NCBI RefSeq assembly: GCF_003997495.1
Contig: NZ_RZRU01000004.1
Span: 1 to 64,000 of the forward strand
Direction: 5' to 3'
DNA length: 64,000 bases
DNA from: Mesorhizobium sp. M7A.F.Ca.US.008.03.1.1
GTDB lineage: Bacteria > Pseudomonadota > Alphaproteobacteria > Rhizobiales > Rhizobiaceae
Part shown: positions 18,140 through 25,617 of the stretch, piece after piece
How the letters are laid out: each line of letters opens with the position of its first letter
Numbering within the stretch: the stretch's first letter is position 1
Position numbers and translations under genes: made by a program
The notes under the pieces: generated by a model
What the model saw: only the letters and a program-made list of their open reading frames with translations
Database searches by the model: none
What the model was told of the DNA's origin: nothing

Positions 18140-19003
18140 TCAAAGCCCGAAGCGTGCCCACAATGCGCGCTCTTCCGCCGCATCGATCACGCCGCTGGCG
18201 GCAGCCGCGGCGATATCGGGCGCTGAAAAACCCTTGCTTGAGCCGAACAGGCCGAAGCGGCTGAGGAAACCGCGCGGCGCCGTGATCAGCCTGAGCTGGG
18301 TTTTTGCCCCGAAACGGGTCTTGAGTACCGTGCGCATGTCGCCGAGCGCATCGACCAGGCCGAGTTCAAGGCCCTTGATGCCGGTCCAGAACAGGCCGGT
18401 GAACAGGTCCGGATCATCTTTCAGTTTCGTGCCGCGCCGTTCCTTGACGAGATCGATGAAGGTTGCGTGCACCTCGAGCTGCAGCGCCTTCAGGCGTTCG
18501 ACGTCTTCCTTCTTCTCGGGCTTGAACGGATCCAGCACCGCCTTGTTCTGGCCGGCGGTGTGGACACGGCGCTCGATGCCGATCTTCTTCATCAGTTCCG
18601 GGAAGCCGAACGAGGCCGAGACCACGCCGATCGAACCGACGATGGAGGACGGATCGGCGAAGATTTCGTCGCCGGCGACCGCGATCATGTAGCCGCCCGA
18701 TGCCGCGACGTCCTCGACGAAGACCAGCACCTTTTTGTTCTTTTCCGTTGCCAGGTCACGGATGCGCTTGAAGATCAGCCGCGACTGCACCGGCGAGCCG
18801 CCGGGCGAATTGATCGAGATGGCGACCGCCGGCGCGTCGTAGGAGAACGCCTTCTCGATGAGGCCGGCGGTGGAGGCCAGCGACAGGCTCGGCCGGAACT
18901 GGCCACCGCCTGCCATGATGGTGCCGTGCAGCCGGATGACCGGAATGGTGACGACGGTGGAGCGCCAGGATTTCGGCAGCAGGCGGTTGATAAGTCGTTT
19001 CAC
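18140..19003 (-). CDS. S49-family (SppA/SohB-like) serine peptidase
   Basis: A 287-residue peptidase of the signal peptide peptidase A / SohB type. The Ser-Lys dyad is visible: Ser102 in ASGGYMIAVAG, and Lys154 in VHTAGQNKAVLDPF, plus the INSPGGSP substrate-channel motif. There is no long N-terminal membrane anchor, so it is of the short form that clears membrane or periplasmic peptides. GTG 19003 is my preferred start; an ATG at 19063 would add 20 residues with little family character, and the choice is uncertain. It is followed downstream by the methyltransferase-DUF2007 group on the same strand. Confidence 0.88.
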   Translation of the reverse strand: MKRLINRLLPKSWRSTVVTIPVIRLHGTIMAGGGQFRPSLSLASTAGLIEKAFSYDAPAVAISINSPGGSPVQSRLIFKRIRDLATEKNKKVLVFVEDVAASGGYMIAVAGDEIFADPSSIVGSIGVVSASFGFPELMKKIGIERRVHTAGQNKAVLDPFKPEKKEDVERLKALQLEVHATFIDLVKERRGTKLKDDPDLFTGLFWTGIKGLELGLVDALGDMRTVLKTRFGAKTQLRLITAPRGFLSRFGLFGSSKGFSAPDIAAAAASGVIDAAEERALWARFGL

Positions 19004-19082
19004 GAGGGCGCGGTCTCCGGTCGATGGGTTGCAGGCATGTAGGGATTTCCCGGCCAACGGCAATGTGGCCGGCCAGAATAGC

Positions 19083-19883
19083 TCAATCTCCGAACAGCGA
19101 GGCGAGGCCGTTGGTGATCATTTCGCTGCGCTCGTCGGGGCCGTTGCCGGACTGCGCGTGCAGCATCAAAGGAGGGCGGATGGCAAGCTTGCCTCGCGCC
19201 CCGAGCGCTGCCCGCACGACAATGCGGATCGCCGCCGCGTCTGGGCGAGGGTGGACGGCAAGCATCTCGGCATCGCCGAAGCGCCCTGCGATCGCATCGA
19301 GAATGGGGCCGAGCTGTTCGGCGCGAGCGATCACGGCAAGCCCGCCGCGCGGCCTGACCACCGCCGCCGCACTGCGGATCCAGCTCTCGAACAGCCCGTC
19401 GTCCATGACATGGGCTTCCTTTCGCAGCCGATCCGGCGTGGCGCGGTCCCGTGCGGCGTTGAAAGGCGGGTTCATGATGACGAAGTCGAAATCATTGTCG
19501 GCGAGGCCGGCGGCTACCCGCGTCCGGCCCGACACGGTGACATCGGCGATGAGCACGGATGCTCGATCGCTGAGATGGGCATTGCCGGGATGGGCAAGGG
19601 TGGCCGCCGCGAAGGCCGCCATTTCCGGCGCGCGTTCGACAAGCACCGCCTCGGCGGCCGGGCAGCGCGACAGCACCGCCAGGCCGGCGGCCCCCGCTCC
19701 GGCACCGAAATCGGCGAGCCGCCCGCCAAAGGAAGACGGCACGGATGCCGCCAGCATCATCGCATCCATGCCGGCGCGATGACCGCCATGTTTGGGTTGC
19801 ACGAGCCAGAACCGGCCGCGATGGAAAGCGTCGACCGTATGGGCCGGCGTGTCCGGGACAAGGGCGGCGGGCACGGCGGACAT
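19083..19883 (-). CDS. N6-adenine-type RNA/DNA methyltransferase (TrmN6-like)
   Basis: A 266-residue SAM-dependent methyltransferase. The SAM loop is ADFGAGAGAAGL (residues 57-68), and the catalytic motif is NPPF (138-141), characteristic of amino-group methylation of adenine, cytosine or glutamine. The N-terminal FHRGRFWLVQPKHGGHRAGMDAMML block matches the tRNA1(Val) adenine-37-N6 methyltransferase (TrmN6/YfiC) family. The start overlaps the stop of the DUF2007 gene by one base (TAATG), so the two are translationally coupled. The target tRNA is inferred from family only. Confidence 0.8.
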   Translation of the reverse strand: MSAVPAALVPDTPAHTVDAFHRGRFWLVQPKHGGHRAGMDAMMLAASVPSSFGGRLADFGAGAGAAGLAVLSRCPAAEAVLVERAPEMAAFAAATLAHPGNAHLSDRASVLIADVTVSGRTRVAAGLADNDFDFVIMNPPFNAARDRATPDRLRKEAHVMDDGLFESWIRSAAAVVRPRGGLAVIARAEQLGPILDAIAGRFGDAEMLAVHPRPDAAAIRIVVRAALGARGKLAIRPPLMLHAQSGNGPDERSEMITNGLASLFGD

Positions 19884-20107
19884 TATTTTCCGCGGATTTC
19901 GTTGGCGATGCCGGCATCCGTCAGGATGCGCCGTGCCGCGTCGGCCTGGTCGGCGTCGACCATGACGCGCTTCTGCAAAAGACCGATCGACCCTTCGAGA
20001 ATGCTCATATTCTGATCGGCGACAAAGCAGGCGATGCCGGCGTCGCGCATCAGCGATTCGACAAAGGAGATGATCACGGCATCGTTGGTGCGGACAAGTT
20101 CTATCAT
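19883..20107 (-). CDS. DUF2007 family protein
   Basis: A 74-residue protein of the DUF2007 (putative signal-transducing) family: IELVRTNDAVIISFVESLMRDAGI, then VADQNMSILEGSIGLLQKRVMVDADQ. This is the usual alternation of an alpha/beta fold that resembles the PII-like/ACT size range. ATG 20107 is chosen over upstream in-frame codons, which reach into the intergenic region shared with the polyprenyl synthase gene. It is coupled by a one-base overlap to the methyltransferase and divergent from the polyprenyl synthase. Its biochemical role is unknown. Confidence 0.82.
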   Translation of the reverse strand: MIELVRTNDAVIISFVESLMRDAGIACFVADQNMSILEGSIGLLQKRVMVDADQADAARRILTDAGIANEIRGK

Positions 20108-20307
20108 CGTATGAAACTCGCAGTTTGCGCTATTGATGTAAACGGGCAGGGGATTCCGAGGCAGAGCCGCTCCCCTGGGCTCGTTGACATTCTGTCGCCG
20201 CCGCCGCGCCAATTCGCCACTTGCCGTGGCCATGTCCGCCGCCCTAGAGTCCATACAGGGACTAAGGGTGCCGTCGCACGCGTTATACCAAGACGGGAGT
20301 GATTGTT

Positions 20308-21324
20308 GTGGGTGTCGTTCTCAACATCGAAAACGGGAAGCGGGAACCCGCCTCCATCAAGGATCTGATCGATCTGACAGCGGCCGATATGGGGCGCGTC
20401 AATGAATTGATCCTGTCCAAGGCCGGCTCCGACGTCGAAATGATCCCGGAGGTCGCCAACCATCTGATCTCGTCCGGCGGCAAACGGCTGCGGCCGATGC
20501 TGACGCTCGCCGCAGCCCAGATGTTCGGCTATACGGGCGAGGGCCACGTCAAGCTCGCCACCTCTGTCGAATTCATGCACACGGCGACGCTGCTGCACGA
20601 CGATGTCGTCGACGAGAGCGGCATGCGCCGCGGCAAGAAGACCGCCCGCATGATCTGGGGCAACCAGGCGAGCGTGCTGGTCGGCGACTTCCTGCTCGGC
20701 CAGGCCTTCCGCATGATGGTCGATGTCGGCTCGCTCGAAGCGCTCGACATCCTGTCGAGTGCTGCCTCGATCATAGCCGAGGGCGAGGTCATGCAGCTCG
20801 CCGCCGCCAAGAACCTCGAAACCACCGAGGACGAGCATTTCGCCGTTATCAAGGCCAAGACCGCCGCACTTTTTTCGGCTGCTGCCGAGGTCGGGCCCGT
20901 CATTGCCCAGGCGACGCGCAACGATCGTGCCGCGCTGCGCTCCTATGGCATGAATCTCGGCCTGGCCTTCCAGCTGATCGATGACGCGCTGGATTATGGC
21001 GGGACCAGCAAGGACCTCGGCAAGAATGTCGGCGACGATTTCCGCGAAGGCAAGGTGACCTTGCCGGTCATTCTCGCCTACCGGCGCGGCACCAAGGCCG
21101 AGCGCACTTTCTGGAAGCGTGCCATCGAGGACAACGTCACCGATGACGCTGGCCTGGAAAAAGCGACCGGCCTGATGACCCGCCACGGCGCCATCGCCGA
21201 CACGATCGGGCGCGCCCGCCATTTCGGCGAGATCGCCCGCGACGCGCTGGCGCCGCTGGAAGCGACGCCGCAGAAATCGGCGCTGATCGACGTCATCGAT
21301 TTCTGCATCAGCCGGGTGAACTGA
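20308..21324 (+). CDS. ispB: Polyprenyl (octa/decaprenyl) diphosphate synthase
   Basis: A 338-residue trans-prenyltransferase that builds the side chain of ubiquinone from IPP and FPP. Both aspartate-rich motifs are present: LLHDDVVDESG (first, DDxxD) and QLIDDALDYG (second), together with GGKRLRPML and GDFLLGQAF. GTG 20308 is selected because ACGGGAG (20292-20298) is ideally spaced; an in-frame GTG at 20299 would touch it. Chain length cannot be fixed from sequence alone; alphaproteobacteria mainly make Q10, so decaprenyl is likely. It works upstream of ubiA (37216-38205) in quinone synthesis. Confidence 0.93.
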   Translation: MGVVLNIENGKREPASIKDLIDLTAADMGRVNELILSKAGSDVEMIPEVANHLISSGGKRLRPMLTLAAAQMFGYTGEGHVKLATSVEFMHTATLLHDDVVDESGMRRGKKTARMIWGNQASVLVGDFLLGQAFRMMVDVGSLEALDILSSAASIIAEGEVMQLAAAKNLETTEDEHFAVIKAKTAALFSAAAEVGPVIAQATRNDRAALRSYGMNLGLAFQLIDDALDYGGTSKDLGKNVGDDFREGKVTLPVILAYRRGTKAERTFWKRAIEDNVTDDAGLEKATGLMTRHGAIADTIGRARHFGEIARDALAPLEATPQKSALIDVIDFCISRVN

Positions 21325-21330
21325 GCGGCG

Positions 21331-22779
21331 TCACCCGGTTGCCGGCTGCTTCCCCTTTCCCGGCAAAGCGAACGCGGCAAGCAGGCTGACAACGATGCCC
21401 GCCGCCGCCAGCCAGAAGGCGACCTGTATGCCGTCGGCAATCGCGGTCTTCAGCGCTTCGCCTGTCAGCCCGCCGACATGGCTGTTGGCGATCGCGATCA
21501 ACGTCGCCATGCCGATCGCGTTGCCGATGTTGAGCGTCGTGCAGGCCATCCCCGAGGCAACACCTTGCTCGTCATGCGCGACACCCGAAGCGGCCGCTAT
21601 CCACATGGCCGTCCAGACGATGCCCTGCCCGGCACCGGAGATGATCAGGCCGGGAACGAGCGCCGCGTAGCTGCTTTCGGCTGACGCGCCAAGAACCATC
21701 AGCGCTGTGCCGGCAACGCCCGTGATCATGCCGCCGACCAAGGTCGAGCGTGTCGAAAAACGCGTCGCCAGGCGTTCGCCGAGCTGCGTACCGGTGGCGA
21801 TGGCGATCGATGGCACCAGAAAGGCCAGGCCGGTCTCCAAAGCGGTAAAGCCATGCACGGTCTGCAACAGGACAGTGAGGAAATAGGGCAGGGCTCCGAA
21901 CGTCGCCATGTAGAGGAAGGTAATCGTCAGGCTGGCGACGAGGCTGCGGTTGTGGAACAGGCGCAGCGGCACCAGCGGGTCGTCGCTCCTTGCCTCGATA
22001 ACGGTGAAGACGATCAGCAAGAGGGCCGCTAGCAGGGCGCTGGCGACGATCACCGGTGAAGTCCAGCCATAGTCCGGTCCCTGAACCAGCGTGAAGACCA
22101 GCAGCGTGGCGCCGGCCGTGACGGTCAGCGCGCCCGGCAGATCGAAATTGCGGTGCTCGTGCCGCTTCGGATCGCGCGGGATGACGGCAAAGGCGGCGGC
22201 GATGGCGGTCCCGGCGAGCGCCACATTTACGTAGAATACGGCCGGCCAGCCGAAGGCGCTGGTCAGGAATCCTCCCGCCAATGAGCCGAGCGTCAGGCCG
22301 CTTGCCCCGGCGCCGCCCCACACCGCGAGCGCCCGATTGCGCTCCGGCCCCTCGGCGAACAGCCGATTGATCAGCGACAATGTCGCCGGAAACAGGAAGG
22401 CGGCACCGATGCCTTGAACGGCACGCGCGGCGATGATGACCCCGGGCGACCAGGCGAGGCCGCCAAGCAGCGATGACAACGCATAGAGCCAGAGCGCGAA
22501 GATGAAGACGCGGCGCTGACCGACGAGGTCGGCGGCGCGGCCGCCGAACAGCAGAAAGCCGCCGGTGAAGACGGTGTAGGCGCTCACCACCCATTGCAGG
22601 GTCTGGCCGGAAAAGCCCAGCCCCGCGCCGATCTCTGGCAACGCCACGAAGACGATGTTGAGGTCGAGGGAGATGATAAGCTGTGCAAAGGCGAGTAATG
22701 CCAGCGTGGCGCCGCGCTTCGCGCCGATCCCTCCTGCGGCCGCGACATCGAGCGGCGCGCCTTGATCTAGTGAACTCAT
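21331..22779 (-). CDS. DHA2-type MFS drug exporter
   Basis: A 482-residue protein with about 14 membrane helices and the DHA2 pattern: an N-terminal QLIISLDLNIVFVALPEIG block (motif D1), GRAADLVGQRRVF (loop 2-3 motif A), and WGGAGASGLTLGSLAGG (motif C of exporters). These proteins export drugs or dyes by proton antiport. ATG 22779 has GGAG six bases before it. It is divergent from the TetR gene at 22883. The 103-base intergenic region holds two near-identical 16-base palindromes, so repression by that TetR protein is likely. It is convergent with the polyprenyl synthase gene (6 bases apart). Confidence 0.9.
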   Translation of the reverse strand: MSSLDQGAPLDVAAAGGIGAKRGATLALLAFAQLIISLDLNIVFVALPEIGAGLGFSGQTLQWVVSAYTVFTGGFLLFGGRAADLVGQRRVFIFALWLYALSSLLGGLAWSPGVIIAARAVQGIGAAFLFPATLSLINRLFAEGPERNRALAVWGGAGASGLTLGSLAGGFLTSAFGWPAVFYVNVALAGTAIAAAFAVIPRDPKRHEHRNFDLPGALTVTAGATLLVFTLVQGPDYGWTSPVIVASALLAALLLIVFTVIEARSDDPLVPLRLFHNRSLVASLTITFLYMATFGALPYFLTVLLQTVHGFTALETGLAFLVPSIAIATGTQLGERLATRFSTRSTLVGGMITGVAGTALMVLGASAESSYAALVPGLIISGAGQGIVWTAMWIAAASGVAHDEQGVASGMACTTLNIGNAIGMATLIAIANSHVGGLTGEALKTAIADGIQVAFWLAAAGIVVSLLAAFALPGKGKQPATG

Positions 22780-22801
22780 GTCAGTCTCCGGTTTTAGATT
22801 C

Positions 22802-22868
22802 TTTATCGATTGACAAAGAATTAGAATTTGCAATTCGGAGTCAAGCAGATTATTTGTCGATCGATAAA
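22802..22868. promoter_or_regulatory. Paired operator between MFS and TetR genes
   Basis: TTTATCGATTGACAAA (22802-22817) and TTTGTCGATCGATAAA (22853-22868) are inverted copies of one another with one mismatch, and each is itself an imperfect 16-base palindrome. Their starts are 51 bases apart, about five helical turns. They flank the AT-rich centre of the divergent MFS/TetR promoter region. Inference: binding sites of the adjacent TetR protein. Confidence 0.72.
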
Positions 22869-22882
22869 AAATGGAGTCTGCA

Positions 22883-23488
22883 ATGGCGGGCAGGCCAAGG
22901 GAGTTCGATCGCGATCAGGCGCTGGAGAAGGCGCAGGACGCCTTCTGGACGCGCGGCTACGAAGGCACTTCGATGGCCGATCTGGTTTCAACGCTTGGCA
23001 TCGCGTCGGCGCGGATCTACGCGGCCTTCGGTTCGAAGGAAGACCTGTTTCGGGAAGCGGTAGGGCTCTACGAGGCCAATGAAGGCGGCTTCGCCACTCG
23101 TGCGTTGGCGCAGGAGCCGACAGCAAGGCGGGTCATCGAGCGCATGCTGCGCGAGGCCGTCGAGACCTATACGAGGCCAGGGCGGCCGCAGGGCTGCATG
23201 GTGGTATCGGCCGCCACCAATTGCGCCGTCGAGAATGACCGCTTGCTGGAGTGGCTGGCGGAGCACCGCCGGGCACGCACTGTGTCGATTGTCGAGCGGC
23301 TGAACGAGGCTGTTCGCGATGGTGAACTGAAGCCGGATACCGATGCCAGGGCGCTCGGCGACTACTATGCCGCGCTCTTGCACGGTCTTTCCGTGCAGGC
23401 GCGCGACGGGGTGCCGAAAGAGCGCCTGCACGACCTGGTCACCGTGGCGATGCAGGCGCTGGACGCCAGGCGTGCAGAGCGCAGCTGA
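22883..23488 (+). CDS. TetR-family transcriptional regulator
   Basis: A 201-residue regulator. The N-terminal TetR helix-turn-helix covers residues about 8-55 (FDRDQALEKAQDAFWTRGYEGTS followed by MADLVSTLGIASARIYAAFGSKEDLFREAV). The C-terminal part (RRVIERMLREAVETYTRPGRPQGCMVVSAATN) resembles the TetR_C group seen in AcrR/NemR-like proteins, with a Cys in GCMVV and another in NCAVEN that could sense electrophiles; that role is only inference. ATG 22883 starts at the conserved MAGRPREF. It is divergent from, and probably represses, the DHA2 exporter through the paired palindromes at 22802-22868. Confidence 0.9.
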   Translation: MAGRPREFDRDQALEKAQDAFWTRGYEGTSMADLVSTLGIASARIYAAFGSKEDLFREAVGLYEANEGGFATRALAQEPTARRVIERMLREAVETYTRPGRPQGCMVVSAATNCAVENDRLLEWLAEHRRARTVSIVERLNEAVRDGELKPDTDARALGDYYAALLHGLSVQARDGVPKERLHDLVTVAMQALDARRAERS

Positions 23489-23559
23489 TTTTCACGGTCT
23501 TTTCGGCAAGCAGTTGTGAAAGCAGGTCCTGCCGTCTCGACAAGCTGCCCTGCCGCAAA

Positions 23560-23569
23560 TTATCTATAA
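23560..23569. promoter_or_regulatory. BioR operator upstream of bioR
   Basis: TTATCTATAA lies 4 bases before the bioR start codon. This decamer is the established recognition core of the biotin repressor BioR in alphaproteobacteria. Its position in the leader of bioR implies autoregulation. A second identical copy precedes bioY at 24314-24323. Confidence 0.9.
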
Positions 23570-23572
23570 AAC

Positions 23573-24241
23573 ATGGCAAAGGGCACAGACGACACCATCG
23601 CGGTGCGCATCAGCAAGGTTCTGGCGGACCGCATCATCTCGGGCGCGATCGAGCCGGGGGCCAGGCTTCGGCAGGATCATATCGCCGAGGAATTTCAAAC
23701 CAGCCATGTTCCGGTGCGCGAGGCCTTCCGGCGTCTGGAGGCGCAGGGGCTGGCCGTCAGTGAACCACGCCGTGGCGTGCGCGTCGCGGCTTTCGATCTG
23801 GGCGAGGTCAAGGAAGTCGCCGAAATGCGGGCGGCACTCGAAGTGCTGGCGCTGCGCCACGCCGCGCCGCATCTGACATCGGCCATTCTCGATCTCGCCG
23901 AGGAGGCGACCAAGGCCGGTGACAAGTCCCGCGATGTCAGGTCGTGGGAAGAGGCCAACCGCGCCTTCCACCGCTTGATCCTGGCGCCATGCGGCATGCC
24001 GCGTCTGCTCGCCACCATCGACGACCTGCACGCGGCAAGTGCCCGTTTCCTGTTCGCGGCATGGCGCTCGGAATGGGAGACTCGCACCGATCAGGACCAC
24101 CGCTTGATACTTGCCGCCTTACGGCAGGGAAACACCGAATCGGCCGCCGTGACGCTGGGACGGCATGTCCAATGGATTGGCCGCAAGCCGGTCAGGACGG
24201 CTTCCGGAACGACGCGCGAAGCCTTCGCCATCGTAGGTTAA
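23573..24241 (+). CDS. bioR: BioR, GntR-family biotin regulator
   Basis: A 222-residue GntR/FadR-type repressor: N-terminal winged helix (VRISKVLADRIISGAIEPGARLRQ then HIAEEFQTSHVPVREAFRRLEAQGL) and a helical FCD effector domain (EVAEMRAALEVLALRHAAPHL). Identification as BioR rests on three facts seen together: the FCD-type GntR architecture, the perfect TTATCTATAA operator just before its own start, and the bioY gene immediately downstream behind another copy of the same operator. BioR controls biotin synthesis and transport in Rhizobiales and relatives. Biotin-synthesis genes are not in this window. Confidence 0.93.
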   Translation: MAKGTDDTIAVRISKVLADRIISGAIEPGARLRQDHIAEEFQTSHVPVREAFRRLEAQGLAVSEPRRGVRVAAFDLGEVKEVAEMRAALEVLALRHAAPHLTSAILDLAEEATKAGDKSRDVRSWEEANRAFHRLILAPCGMPRLLATIDDLHAASARFLFAAWRSEWETRTDQDHRLILAALRQGNTESAAVTLGRHVQWIGRKPVRTASGTTREAFAIVG

Positions 24242-24313
24242 ACGGCCTGCGCCAAAGCCAGGGCTTGCAATCTTCAGGGAATTGTGGATTCGATAATAGA
24301 TCGAAAACAGAAA

Positions 24314-24323
24314 TTATCTATAA
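24314..24323. promoter_or_regulatory. BioR operator upstream of bioY
   Basis: TTATCTATAA, identical to the site before bioR, lies 26 bases before the bioY ATG. Occupation by BioR would block bioY transcription. Confidence 0.9.
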
Positions 24324-24348
24324 TTTGCAATCGATCGAAGGAATCCCA

Positions 24349-24942
24349 ATGTCAGACGTCGCATTCTCACCCAGCAAGCCGTCGTTCAGTCCGCTCCGGC
24401 TCCAGGATCGTTCTCTTGCCTGGCAGGCTGGAGCCGTCGTGCTCGGTACCCTGTTCCTGGCGCTGGCTTCCTACATCGAAGTGCCGATGGTGCCGGTCCC
24501 GGTGACCATGCAGACCTTCGCCGTGACATTGGTCGGCGCGCTCTATGGCTGGCGGCTTGGTGCCGTCACCATTGCCGCCTGGCTGGTCGAGGGCGCCGTT
24601 GGCTTTCCGGTTCTGGCCGGAGGCGCTGCCGGTGCGTCGTTTTTCGTCGGCCCGACGGGTGGCTATCTCTTCGCCTTCCCGCTTGTCGGCGCCCTGGTCG
24701 GCTGGCTGGCCGAACGCGGCTGGAACGGCAAAAGGGTGATGCTCGCCTTCGCCGCCATGCTGCTTGGCAATCTTGTCTGTCTGGTGCTCGGCACGCTCTG
24801 GCTTGCTGTTTTCATCGGCGCCGAACAGGCCATCACCTTCGGCTTCCTGCCGTTCATCGTTGGCGGACTGCTGAAATCGGCGCTTGGTGCCGCGACCCTC
24901 ATGGCCCTTCCCGGCGGCAAGGCGAAATCGATCAAGCCGTGA
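24349..24942 (+). CDS. bioY: Biotin transporter substrate-binding membrane component BioY
   Basis: A 197-residue membrane protein with about six helices, the S-component of an energy-coupling-factor biotin transporter. Family signatures: VPVTMQTFAVTLVGALYGWRLG, and FVGPTGGYLFAFPL (the GxPTGGY biotin-binding signature). In Rhizobiales BioY can work with BioMN or alone; no bioM or bioN is adjacent here. ATG 24349 follows GAAGGAATCC. The gene lies behind a BioR operator, and its stop overlaps the GTG of the DUF1284 gene (GTGA). Confidence 0.96.
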   Translation: MSDVAFSPSKPSFSPLRLQDRSLAWQAGAVVLGTLFLALASYIEVPMVPVPVTMQTFAVTLVGALYGWRLGAVTIAAWLVEGAVGFPVLAGGAAGASFFVGPTGGYLFAFPLVGALVGWLAERGWNGKRVMLAFAAMLLGNLVCLVLGTLWLAVFIGAEQAITFGFLPFIVGGLLKSALGAATLMALPGGKAKSIKP

Positions 24943-25382
24943 CGATCAGGCTGCGCGCCCATCACCTCCTTTGCCTGCTCACCTATGTGGGCAAAGGATA
25001 CAGTCCCGCCTTCACCGCCAATTATGATCGCGTCGCGGAGCGCCTGAGCCGGGGCGAGGACGTCCTCCTCGTTTCCGGCCCGGACGATGTCTGCGCCCCA
25101 TTGCTTGATGGGCCGGAACCTCACTGCCGCAACGAGAGCGTCGTCGAGCGGGACCGGCTCGCAACGCTGGATGTGGGGGAGTTGCTGGCGCGTCCAATCC
25201 GCGTTGGCGCCCGTGTTGATCTCGATGCGGCGATGCTGGGCCGGATGCGGCAGGCGTTTTCGGCTGGCCTTATACGCAAGGCCTGCGGCGGCTGCGAGTG
25301 GAACGAACTGTGCGGCACGATAGCGGCCGGCGGCTACAGTGAGACGCTGGTGCAGCGGTCCGCCTTGCCAGCCGAGGGCTGA
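24939..25382 (+). CDS. DUF1284 family cysteine-rich protein
   Basis: A 147-residue cytosolic protein that opens with the DUF1284 signature RAHHLLCLLTYVGKGYSPAF and ends with a CGGCEWNELC cluster. The Cys-x2-Cys-x5-Cys pattern, plus Cys near residues 12, 52 and 63, suggests metal or iron-sulfur binding. GTG 24939 overlaps the bioY stop (GTGA), so it is translationally coupled to biotin uptake and under the same BioR operator. Family function is not established; the coupling raises a biotin-related role as inference. An imperfect hairpin (GGCGCCGA at 25387, TCGGCGCC at 25419) follows the stop. Confidence 0.85.
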   Translation: MTIRLRAHHLLCLLTYVGKGYSPAFTANYDRVAERLSRGEDVLLVSGPDDVCAPLLDGPEPHCRNESVVERDRLATLDVGELLARPIRVGARVDLDAAMLGRMRQAFSAGLIRKACGGCEWNELCGTIAAGGYSETLVQRSALPAEG

Positions 25383-25617
25383 TATTGGCGCCGAGCTGAA
25401 GGGTCGAATCTGTGATATTCGGCGCCGCGTAGGGCCATGGCCGAAATTCAAGATCGGAAAACTGGTGCCTGTCGCCATGGTTTGTTAATCGGGTGCCCGG
25501 ATTGTGAATTCGAGGCGGATTGAAGCGCGACCCCAAAAAGGCCATGCTTTGCCTGGAAAGATCGAGTCTACGCCGATCCCGCTGATGCGGAGATGGCGCC
25601 TGGCTGAAAGGGATACG

